From Gillisella vitis (lineage in GTDB: Bacteria; Pseudomonadota; Alphaproteobacteria; Rhizobiales; Rhizobiaceae): a stretch of DNA of 64,000 nucleotides. Positions 54,794 through 64,000 of the stretch are shown in pieces (within the stretch, counting starts at the first letter, position 1; the number at the start of each line of letters is the position of its first letter). The notes under the pieces are model-generated. The model was not told where the DNA came from. It did no database searches and saw nothing but the letters and a program-made list of their open reading frames with translations. The stretch covers positions 1-64,000 of the forward strand of contig WPHV01000004.1 of the NCBI GenBank assembly GCA_009744235.1, read 5' to 3'. A program made the position numbers and the translations under genes.

Positions 54794-54822
54794 TTGACGT
54801 GAACGTAAAAGTTAGGTAATTC
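54794..54822 (+). promoter_or_regulatory. Promoter and palindromic MerR/LiuR-type operator of etfBA
   Basis: TTGACG (54794-54799), a 17-bp spacer and TAATTC (54817-54822) form a good -35/-10 pair. The -35 is also one arm of TTGACGTGAACGTAAA (54794-54809), a near-perfect palindrome around ACGT-GA-ACGT. It resembles the operator of LiuR, a MerR-family regulator of branched-chain amino-acid and acyl-CoA breakdown, whose regulons include etf genes. The match is by eye; the regulator is not in the window. Confidence 0.6.
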
Positions 54823-54862
54823 TGGCCTCGGAGCATCAGTCTGCGGGAGGAGCATCGCAAGA

Positions 54863-54916
54863 ATGAATGGCACCGTTGTCATGGAGGAAAAAATGCGTAT
54901 CCATGTCGCCAATTGA
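54863..54916 (+). other. Possible leader peptide upstream of etfB
   Basis: A 17-codon frame (ATG 54863) with an in-frame ATG at 54893 placed right after GGAGGAAAAA. The shorter product is MRIHVAN. A stem-loop (GCAAA...TTTGC, about 54929-54955) follows. Strong ribosome site with a 7-codon frame suggests a translated leader, but no regulatory role is shown. Confidence 0.35.
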
Positions 54917-55028
54917 CAATCTCCGACGTGCAAAATGCCGCAGTCTGGCGTTTGCCTGGAAACGGATCACCGATGGTTCGACTGGCAGATAAACGGGGCT
55001 ATCGCATTGAAGAGAGAGTGGAAACGCG

Positions 55029-55074
55029 GCTGCATCATTCCCTAAATCACCGCTGATCTACGGAATGATGCAGG
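55029..55074. repeat. TGCATAATT-type repeat, copy 5 (TGCATCATTCC variant)
   Basis: Perfect 11-bp stem TGCATCATTCC (55031-55041) / GGAATGATGCA (55062-55072) with CTAAATCACCGCTGATCTAC inside. Both arms changed together relative to copies 1-4, so the stem is kept. Confidence 0.7.
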
Positions 55075-55145
55075 AAACAAGCAGTGGCGGCACCGCATGT
55101 CATCATGCGCAAGGCCCACAAGAACGTGAAGCAAGGAAGGACCCC

Positions 55146-55895
55146 ATGAAGATTCTCGTGCCCGTCAAGCGCGTCGTCGATTATAACGTCAAGATCCGCG
55201 TCAAGCCGGATGGCTCCGGCGTCGAGCTTGCCAATGTGAAAATGTCGATGAACCCGTTCGACGAAATTTCCGTTGAGGAAGCGCTGCGCCTGAAAGAAGC
55301 GGGCAAGGCAGAGGAAGTGGTCGTGGTCTCCATCGGCCCGGCCAAGGCCGAAGAAACCCTGCGCACGGCGCTGGCCATGGGCGCGGATCGCGCCATTCTG
55401 GTGGAAACCGAGGATGCTGTCGAGCCGCTGGCCGTCGCCAAAATCCTCAAAGGCATCGTTGAAGCCGAGGCCCCGGGCCTGGTCATCGTCGGCAAGCAGG
55501 CAATTGATGATGACAGCAACCAGACGGGCCAGATGCTCGCAGCCCTCTTGGGCTGGGCGCAGGCCACCTTTGCTTCCAAGCTGGAAATCGGCGACGGTTC
55601 GGCCAATGTCACCCGCGAAGTCGACGGCGGCTTGCAGACCATTGCCGTAAAACTGCCAGCCGTGATCACCACCGACCTGCGCCTGAACGAGCCGCGCTAT
55701 GCCTCGCTGCCCAATATCATGAAAGCCAAGAAGAAGCCGCTCGACAAGAAGACGCCCGCCGATTTCGGTGTCGATACCACGCCACGTCTCAAGGTGCTGA
55801 AGACCGAGGAGCCGGGTGGCCGCAAGGCGGGCATAAAGGTCAAGTCAGTGGCCGAACTGGTCGAAAAGCTTAAGAACGAAGCCGGCGTGCTTTGA
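55146..55895 (+). CDS. etfB: Electron transfer flavoprotein, beta subunit
   Basis: 249 residues from ATG 55146 (AAGGA at 4 bases; a longer frame starts at 55065 but the family begins MKILVPVKR). Binds AMP; signature region [23 protein letters not shown] and [26 protein letters not shown]. With EtfA takes electrons from acyl-CoA dehydrogenases to ETF-ubiquinone oxidoreductase. First gene of etfBA. Confidence 0.97.
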   Translation: MKILVPVKRVVDYNVKIRVKPDGSGVELANVKMSMNPFDEISVEEALRLKEAGKAEEVVVVSIGPAKAEETLRTALAMGADRAILVETEDAVEPLAVAKILKGIVEAEAPGLVIVGKQAIDDDSNQTGQMLAALLGWAQATFASKLEIGDGSANVTREVDGGLQTIAVKLPAVITTDLRLNEPRYASLPNIMKAKKKPLDKKTPADFGVDTTPRLKVLKTEEPGGRKAGIKVKSVAELVEKLKNEAGVL

Positions 55896-55919
55896 TTTCG
55901 GATTGGGAGATATAGAAAA

Positions 55920-56849
55920 ATGGCCATTCTTCTTCTGGCAGATCACGACAACGCAACCATTTCCGAACAGACCGCCAAAACACTGACGGCAGCAGCCAAG
56001 ATTGGCGGCGATATCCATGTTCTCGTCGCAGGCGCGGGTGCCAAACCCGCCGCAGACGCCGCCGCCAAACTGTCCGGCGTCTCGAAAGTGCTGCTGGCCG
56101 ATAGCGCCGAGCTTGGCAACCAGTTGGCCGAACCGCTGGCAGCCTTGATCGTGTCGCTGGCACCGTCCTACGATACGATCATCACTGCCGCCACCTCGGT
56201 CGGCAAGAATGTCGCGCCGCGCGTCGCCGCCCTGCTTGATGTGGCGCAGATCTCGGAAATCGTTGAAGTGATCTCTGCCGACACCTTCAAGCGCCCGATC
56301 TATGCCGGCAATGCCATCCAGACGGTCCAGTCGGGCGATGCCAAGAAGGTCATCACCGTGCGCACCGCCTCCTTTGCTGCCGCTGCTGCCGATGGCTCGG
56401 CTGCGGTCGAGGCCGTAGCAGCGGTTGCCGATCCCGGCCTGTCCAGCTTTGTCTCGGATGCGCTGTCGTCGTCGGAGCGCCCGGAACTGACATCCGCCAA
56501 GATCATCATCTCGGGCGGGCGAGCGCTTGGCTCCTCGGAGAAGTTCAAGGAAGTCATTCTACCGCTGGCCGACAAGCTGGGGGCCGCTGTCGGCGCCTCG
56601 CGCGCCGCAGTCGATGCAGGCTATGCGCCGAACGATTGGCAGGTTGGCCAGACCGGCAAGGTCGTTGCACCGCAGCTCTACATCGCCTGCGGCATTTCCG
56701 GTGCTATCCAGCATCTGGCCGGCATGAAGGACAGCAAGGTGATCGTCGCCATCAACAAGGACGAGGAAGCCCCGATCTTCCAGGTCGCAGACTACGGCCT
56801 CGTCGCAGACCTGTTTGAGGCCCTGCCGGAGTTTGAAAAGGCGCTTTGA
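55920..56849 (+). CDS. etfA: Electron transfer flavoprotein, alpha subunit
   Basis: 309 residues. FAD-binding C-terminal domain with [62 protein letters not shown] and the final [22 protein letters not shown]. Partner of EtfB, 24 bp downstream. Followed by hairpins and a strong terminator. Confidence 0.98.
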   Translation: MAILLLADHDNATISEQTAKTLTAAAKIGGDIHVLVAGAGAKPAADAAAKLSGVSKVLLADSAELGNQLAEPLAALIVSLAPSYDTIITAATSVGKNVAPRVAALLDVAQISEIVEVISADTFKRPIYAGNAIQTVQSGDAKKVITVRTASFAAAAADGSAAVEAVAAVADPGLSSFVSDALSSSERPELTSAKIIISGGRALGSSEKFKEVILPLADKLGAAVGASRAAVDAGYAPNDWQVGQTGKVVAPQLYIACGISGAIQHLAGMKDSKVIVAINKDEEAPIFQVADYGLVADLFEALPEFEKAL

Positions 56850-56878
56850 TCGCGCCTTGATCAACGAAATTTAGAGTT

Positions 56879-56974
56879 TGTCAGGGAAAAGTGGAATCCG
56901 GTTTTCCCGAAAAGACAAACGAAAACAAAAGAACTTAGAGACTGCCTGGTTCAATATGAACCTGACAGTCTCTA
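56879..56974. repeat. Hairpin-rich spacer after etfA
   Basis: GGGAAAA (56884-56890) pairs with TTTTCCC (56902-56908) in a GTCAGGGAAAAGTGGAATCC... block of a kind I recall as widespread in rhizobial genomes. It is followed by a 9-bp perfect stem TAGAGACTG (56936-56944) / CAGTCTCTA (56966-56974) with an inner GGTTCA/TGAACC arm. Confidence 0.6.
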
Positions 56975-56981
56975 AACAAGG

Positions 56982-57008
56982 AAAAGGCCGCATCTCCGCG
57001 GCCTTTTT
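56982..57008. terminator. Bidirectional terminator between etfA and the chemoreceptor gene
   Basis: AAAAGGCCGC (56982-56991) / GCGGCCTTTT with TTTTT on the plus strand and a T-run on the minus strand. It lies between two convergent genes. Confidence 0.88.
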
Positions 57009-57043
57009 GCTTTTCAGGGGTATTTTGGGACAGTGGAGACTGA

Positions 57044-59951
<2,908 letters not shown>

Positions 59952-60824
59952 ATGATCAAGAATGTTGGAATTGTCGGCGCGGGACAGATGGGCTGCGGTA
60001 TTGCCTATGTATCGGCGCTCTCCGGCTATGATGTCACGCTTTATGACCTGAGTAAGGAGCGGATCGAAGCCGGGCTTGCCACCATTAACGGTAACATGGC
60101 GCGCCAGGTTGCCAATGGCAAAATGGAGGATAGCGAACGCAAGGCGGCGCTGGCCCGCATTTCCGGCGTCACCGACGTCCAGGACCTCGCCCAGGTGGAT
60201 CTGGTAATCGAGGCCGCCACCGAGGATGAAAGCGTCAAGCGTAAGATTTTCGGCCAGATCTGCCCGGTGCTGAAGCCGGAAGCACTTCTCGCTACCAATA
60301 CCTCGTCGCTGTCCATCACCCGGCTTGCGGCCTCCACGGATCGCCCGGAACGCTTCATGGGCATCCATTTCATGAATCCGGTGCCGGTGATGAAGCTGGT
60401 GGAGCTGGTGCGCGGCATTGCCACCGGTGAAAAGACCTTCGAGACCGCCAAGGATTTTGTACGGTCGCTGGACAAGACCATTACCGTCGCCGAGGATTTT
60501 CCCGCCTTCATCGTCAACCGCATCCTGCTGCCGATGATCAACGAGGCGATCTATACGCTCTATGAAGGTGTCGGCTCGGTCGAGGCCATCGATACGGCGA
60601 TGAAGCTCGGTGCCAATCATCCGATGGGGCCCTTGCAGCTCGCCGATTTCATCGGCCTCGATACCTGCCTGTCGATCATGCAGGTTCTGCATGACGGCCT
60701 GGCCGACAGCAAATATCGCCCCTGCCCGCTGCTGGTCAAATATGTCGAGGCCGGATGGCTTGGCCGCAAATCCGGCCGGGGCTTCTATGATTACCGCGGC
60801 GAAATCCCGGTTCCGACGCGGTAA
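59952..60824 (+). CDS. hbdA: 3-hydroxybutyryl-CoA dehydrogenase
   Basis: 290 residues from ATG 59952 (GGGAG at 5 bases; an ATG 12 bases earlier is less well placed). NAD-binding GAGQMGCGIA, LVIEAATEDESVK, catalytic region FMGIHFMNPVPVMKLVELV and VAEDFPAFIVNRILLPMINEAI. Oxidises 3-hydroxyacyl-CoA in fatty acid or polyhydroxybutyrate metabolism. Near etfBA, as often in rhizobia, though the chemoreceptor gene intervenes here. Confidence 0.94.
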   Translation: MIKNVGIVGAGQMGCGIAYVSALSGYDVTLYDLSKERIEAGLATINGNMARQVANGKMEDSERKAALARISGVTDVQDLAQVDLVIEAATEDESVKRKIFGQICPVLKPEALLATNTSSLSITRLAASTDRPERFMGIHFMNPVPVMKLVELVRGIATGEKTFETAKDFVRSLDKTITVAEDFPAFIVNRILLPMINEAIYTLYEGVGSVEAIDTAMKLGANHPMGPLQLADFIGLDTCLSIMQVLHDGLADSKYRPCPLLVKYVEAGWLGRKSGRGFYDYRGEIPVPTR

Positions 60825-60835
60825 TCCAAGGGCAT

Positions 60836-61456
60836 TCAGCTCAGCGGCTTCATCACCGCGTTTTGATAGGAGGGGCGGCTTTTCAGCCGCTCATACCATG
60901 CGGCCAGATGTGGATGGTCCGGTCGGGCAATCGGCATTTCAAACCATGCATAGATGAAGCATCCGAGCGGAACATCGCCGACACCGAATGTCTCGCCGGA
61001 CAGATAATCCTGTTTGGCCAGCACCGTATCGACGACGGAAAGATGCCCGGCCACAACCTTGGCCGCCGCTTCGATTTTCCCCATATCGCGGTCTGCTGCC
61101 GGTGTTCTGATCATGCCCCAGAACACATCCCGAAAGGGTGTGGCAATGGTCGATGTCACCCAGTCCATCCACTTTTCCGCCTGCGCGCGGGCGACCGGAT
61201 CAACCGGATTGAACGCAGCATCGCCATACCGAGCCGCGAGATACCGGAGAATAGTGTTGGATTCCCACAGCACCACATCGCCGTCTTCCAGCACAGGCAC
61301 CAGCCCGTTGGGGTTCATGGCGCGAAATGCGGGATCGTTGACGACGCCAAAAGCGCCGCCTGCGTCTATCCTCTGATAAACAAGATCCAGCTCTTCCGCG
61401 ACCCATAAGATCTTCTTGACGTTGGTCGAATTTGCCCGACCCCAGATTTTCAACAT
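60836..61456 (-). CDS. Glutathione S-transferase family protein
   Basis: 206 residues. Thioredoxin-like N-domain with [22 protein letters not shown] (Ser/Asn-type GSH site), [26 protein letters not shown] with the cis-Pro and ES pair, then an all-helical C-domain. Substrate not evident. AAAGGGGG ribosome site. Convergent with hbdA, 12 bp apart; upstream of it tlpA in the same direction. Confidence 0.92.
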   Translation of the reverse strand: MLKIWGRANSTNVKKILWVAEELDLVYQRIDAGGAFGVVNDPAFRAMNPNGLVPVLEDGDVVLWESNTILRYLAARYGDAAFNPVDPVARAQAEKWMDWVTSTIATPFRDVFWGMIRTPAADRDMGKIEAAAKVVAGHLSVVDTVLAKQDYLSGETFGVGDVPLGCFIYAWFEMPIARPDHPHLAAWYERLKSRPSYQNAVMKPLS

Positions 61457-61486
61457 GTCGTCCCCCTTTCCATCTTTACCAGCTTT

Positions 61487-62149
61487 TCAAAGAGACATTA
61501 TTTTATCGATCAGGGTTTTGGCATCCTCACTGTCCCATACGGCAGGACCATTCATGGAACCGAGCAGGCAACCCTTGCCATCGAGAACCAGCGTCACCGG
61601 CAGGCCGAAAGCCAGGCCCTGTTTTTTCAGCGCATTGAAGACGCCCATGGAACTGTCACGGTAAAAGCCGAGATGATCGATACCGTTGTCGCTGAGAAAG
61701 GCTTTCGGCTTTTCGTCGCTGCCGCTGTCGATATTGATCGCCACGACTTCGAATGCATCACCGCCCTTGGTCTGTTGCAGACGATTGAGGGCGGGCATTT
61801 CCTCCCGGCAGGGCAGGCACCAGGTCGCCCAGAGATTGACCAGCAGCGGCTTGCCTTTGAAATCCTGGAGGCTCTTGTCGGCGCCACTGGCATCCTTGAA
61901 GGTGAGACCGGTAATCGGGCGTGGCGGATTGGCCGCCACCACGGCGGCAACCTGGCCCTTGATCAGCGGGTCAAGCGTCTTGATCGCCTGTGCCGCCGTC
62001 TCACACCCTTGGGCGGCAGCGATTTCAGAGCCATTGCCAGACCCCGTCTCCTTCACGTATACCGCAACCGCGCCGGCCAACACACCGGCAATCGCCGCAA
62101 ACGCAATCAGCTTGGCGGAAGGAAGTCCCAGCGGTCTTTTTTTCGTCAT
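61487..62149 (-). CDS. tlpA: TlpA-type thiol:disulfide oxidoreductase
   Basis: 220 residues. An N-terminal anchor ([19 protein letters not shown]) holds the thioredoxin domain in the periplasm. Redox motif [13 protein letters not shown] (CLPC); cis-Pro in [11 protein letters not shown]. TlpA reduces copper-site proteins for cytochrome c oxidase assembly. Divergent from argH with a gap of only 24 bp, a layout I recall for rhizobial genomes. Confidence 0.9.
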   Translation of the reverse strand: MTKKRPLGLPSAKLIAFAAIAGVLAGAVAVYVKETGSGNGSEIAAAQGCETAAQAIKTLDPLIKGQVAAVVAANPPRPITGLTFKDASGADKSLQDFKGKPLLVNLWATWCLPCREEMPALNRLQQTKGGDAFEVVAINIDSGSDEKPKAFLSDNGIDHLGFYRDSSMGVFNALKKQGLAFGLPVTLVLDGKGCLLGSMNGPAVWDSEDAKTLIDKIMSL

Positions 62150-62173
62150 CGACGTCTCCAGGATCTATTGAGC

Positions 62174-63577
62174 ATGGCCGAGGACACCAAAGACACGACA
62201 TCCTCCAACCAGATGTGGGGCGGCCGTTTTGCCTCCGGCCCTGCGGCCATCATGGAGGAGATAAACGCCTCGATCGGTTTCGACAAGAAGCTCTATGCCC
62301 AGGATATCCGCGGCTCGATTGCTCATGCCACCATGCTGGCGCATCAAGGCATTATTTCCGGCGAAGACAAAGACAAGATCGTCACCGGGCTGAACACGAT
62401 TTTGTCAGAGATCGAAGCCGGACAATTCACCTTCTCCCGCAAGCTCGAAGACATTCACATGAATATCGAGGCGCGGCTGGCCGACCTGATCGGTCCCGCC
62501 GCAGGTCGCCTGCACACCGCCCGCTCGCGCAACGACCAGGTAGCGCTGGATTTCCGCCTCTGGGTCAAGGAAGAGCTGCAAAAAGCCGAAAGCCTGTTGA
62601 CCGACCTGATCGGCGCCTTTCTCGACCGCGCCGAAGAACATGCCGACACCGTCATGCCCGGCTTTACCCATTTGCAGACGGCCCAGCCAGTCACCTTTGG
62701 TCATCACTGCATGGCCTATGTGGAAATGTTCGGCCGGGATCGCCAGCGGGTGCGCCACGCTATCGAGCATCTGGATGAAAGCCCAATCGGCGCTGCCGCT
62801 CTTGCCGGCACCGGCTATGCCATCGACCGCCACATGACCGCCAAGGCACTCGGTTTCCGGGAACCGACCCGCAACTCCATCGATACCGTATCAGACCGCG
62901 ATTTCGCGCTGGAATTCCTGTCGATTGCCGCCATTTCGGCGGTGCATCTGTCGCGGCTTGCGGAAGAAATCGTCATCTGGTCGACGCCGCAATTCGGCTT
63001 TATCCGGCTCTCGGATGCCTTTTCGACCGGCTCCTCGATCATGCCGCAGAAGAAGAACCCGGACGCCGCCGAACTGGTGCGCGCCAAGACGGGCCGGATC
63101 AACGGCTCGCTGATTGCGCTTTTGACGATCATGAAGGGTCTGCCGCTCGCCTATTCCAAGGACATGCAGGAAGACAAGGAACAGGTCTTCGACGCTGCGG
63201 AAAGCCTGGAACTGGCGCTGGCCGCCATGACCGGGATGATCCGCGACATGACTGTGCGGGCCGACCGGATGAAGGCCGCGGCTGGCTCCGGTTTTTCCAC
63301 TGCCACCGATCTGGCGGACTGGCTGGTGCGCGAGGCAGGGCTTCCCTTCCGCGATGCCCATCACGTCACGGGCCGGGTTGTCGCCCTCGCGGAGGAAAAA
63401 GGCTGCGATCTTGCCGATCTGCCGCTTGAAGACTTGCAGGCCATTCATACCGCCATCACCGCCGATATCTATTCGGTCCTGACGGTGGAAGCCTCGGTTG
63501 CCAGCCGGAAAAGCTATGGCGGCACGGCACCGGACGAGGTGCGCAAGCAGATCAAATGGTGGCGCAGCCGCAACTGA
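62174..63577 (+). CDS. argH: Argininosuccinate lyase
   Basis: 467 residues. Last step of arginine synthesis: argininosuccinate to arginine and fumarate. Lyase signature [26 protein letters not shown] and [14 protein letters not shown] are present. The frame is open far upstream into tlpA on the other strand, but ATG 62174 (MAEDTKD) is the natural start. Followed by a terminator hairpin. Confidence 0.98.
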   Translation: MAEDTKDTTSSNQMWGGRFASGPAAIMEEINASIGFDKKLYAQDIRGSIAHATMLAHQGIISGEDKDKIVTGLNTILSEIEAGQFTFSRKLEDIHMNIEARLADLIGPAAGRLHTARSRNDQVALDFRLWVKEELQKAESLLTDLIGAFLDRAEEHADTVMPGFTHLQTAQPVTFGHHCMAYVEMFGRDRQRVRHAIEHLDESPIGAAALAGTGYAIDRHMTAKALGFREPTRNSIDTVSDRDFALEFLSIAAISAVHLSRLAEEIVIWSTPQFGFIRLSDAFSTGSSIMPQKKNPDAAELVRAKTGRINGSLIALLTIMKGLPLAYSKDMQEDKEQVFDAAESLELALAAMTGMIRDMTVRADRMKAAAGSGFSTATDLADWLVREAGLPFRDAHHVTGRVVALAEEKGCDLADLPLEDLQAIHTAITADIYSVLTVEASVASRKSYGGTAPDEVRKQIKWWRSRN

Positions 63578-63602
63578 TCGTCAAACCCGATCGATCCATC
63601 AC

Positions 63603-63632
63603 AAAAATCGGGATGCATAGAGCCCGGTTTTT
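63603..63632 (+). terminator. Terminator after argH
   Basis: AAAAATCGGG / CCCGGTTTTT with one T-G pair and a 10-base loop; T-run is the arm itself. Confidence 0.65.
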
Positions 63633-63671
63633 GGCTAGACATAGGCCCACCACTACGTTGGACAGGATATT

Positions 63672-63863
63672 ATGGCTGTTTGCTATCGAAGACTGATGAT
63701 TTCCGCTGCCCTGCTCGGTGCCGCCAGCGTTCTGGTCACCGGCTGTGGCCGCAAGGGCGATCTGGACAAGCCGAGCACGCCGGTTGCCCAGCAGAACAAG
63801 GCGGACGCGCCAACCCAGACCAAGGCACCGGAGAAGAAATTCTTCCTCGATCCGCTTCTGTGA
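63672..63863 (+). CDS. LptM-like small lipoprotein
   Basis: 63 residues. Signal and lipobox [13 protein letters not shown]: the Cys-Gly-x-K-G-x-L pattern of LptM (YifL). E. coli LptM helps LptD mature in the outer membrane. Its position between argH and lysA matches the typical LptM context next to lysA. AGGAT ribosome site at 7 bases from the ATG. Confidence 0.88.
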   Translation: MAVCYRRLMISAALLGAASVLVTGCGRKGDLDKPSTPVAQQNKADAPTQTKAPEKKFFLDPLL

Positions 63864-63874
63864 TAGGCGCACCG

Positions 63875-64000
63875 TGAACCATTTCCAGTATCGCGATGGC
63901 ATTCTCCATGCCGAGGATGTGTCCGTTCCAGAGATCGCCAAGGCGGTCGGCACACCCTTCTATTGCTACTCCACCGCAACGCTGGAACGCCATTACCGGG
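63875..64000 (+). CDS. lysA: Diaminopimelate decarboxylase, N-terminal part (cut by window end)
   Basis: 42 codons from GTG 63875, 11 bp after the LptM-like gene. The residues [15 protein letters not shown], then [17 protein letters not shown], are the usual start of rhizobial LysA. It converts diaminopimelate to lysine. The catalytic part lies outside the window. Closes the pathway opened by lysC at 11.3 kb. Confidence 0.9.

Larger units (their letters stand above)
54746..55145. other. etfBA regulatory region
   Basis: 400 bp. It opens with a partial AGCATCGCGCAGAAAACCG block that recalls a common rhizobial repeat, then holds the operator/promoter (54794-54822), a very short leader frame (54863-54916), a stem-loop and repeat copy 5. 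The long leader (about 315 nt) is unusual for etfBA. Confidence 0.5.

Overview
The window reads as chromosomal DNA of a Rhizobiaceae bacterium close to Agrobacterium/Allorhizobium/Rhizobium. Backbone genes are GC-rich (a sample 60-base line inside lpiA is 58% GC). Three clusters look familiar for rhizobia: ppiC and argJ-GNAT-mutT divergent from secA, argH with an LptM-like lipoprotein and lysA, and the lpiA-acvB pair. No rRNA, phage, insertion sequence or CRISPR array is visible. The one RNA gene is a tRNA-Leu(CAA).

Left part (1-31 kb) is mostly housekeeping. It holds an M23 envelope peptidase, clpB with a recognisable RpoH-type promoter, a DUF4167 protein, a ptsP-prfA-prmC block and lysC. 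The lysyl-phosphatidylglycerol pair lpiA-acvB follows, then an SH3 protein and ubiG. Next comes a tightly overlapping operon (grxC, nitrilase-like amidase, DUF1178, DUF3291). comF is split by a frameshift caused by a third copy of a 5-bp unit. Then come a methyltransferase, a Flp pilin, argJ-GNAT-mutT, a periplasmic PpiC isomerase and secA.

Middle part (31-48 kb) is more accessory. A flippase and acyltransferase pair, an acyl-CoA synthetase, a small lipoprotein and a diguanylate cyclase lead to an orphan type VI secretion cassette. The cassette is vgrG, a DUF2169 adaptor, a PAAR-like (DUF4150) effector with an SHH/HNH-type nuclease end, and a propeller-like putative immunity protein. It is translationally coupled, and base composition drops sharply over the toxin end and immunity gene (a sample line is 40% GC). 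AT-richer or sparsely coding DNA continues with a small membrane protein, an APH-family kinase, a RES-like toxin remnant and a FabMG-like reductase, and stops at the 3' end of the tRNA-Leu gene.

Right part (48-64 kb) returns to backbone: YqaA/DedA membrane protein, dsbB, HNH nuclease, an AlkA-like glycosylase, gluQ, a YihY protein, an SDR and a HIG1 protein. After these come a cobalamin adenosyltransferase, etfBA behind a palindromic operator/promoter, a chemoreceptor, 3-hydroxyacyl-CoA dehydrogenase, GST, tlpA, argH, an LptM-like lipoprotein and the start of lysA.

Intergenic space carries several families of palindromic repeats. The clearest is a TGCATAATT...AATTATGCA hairpin element present about five times.
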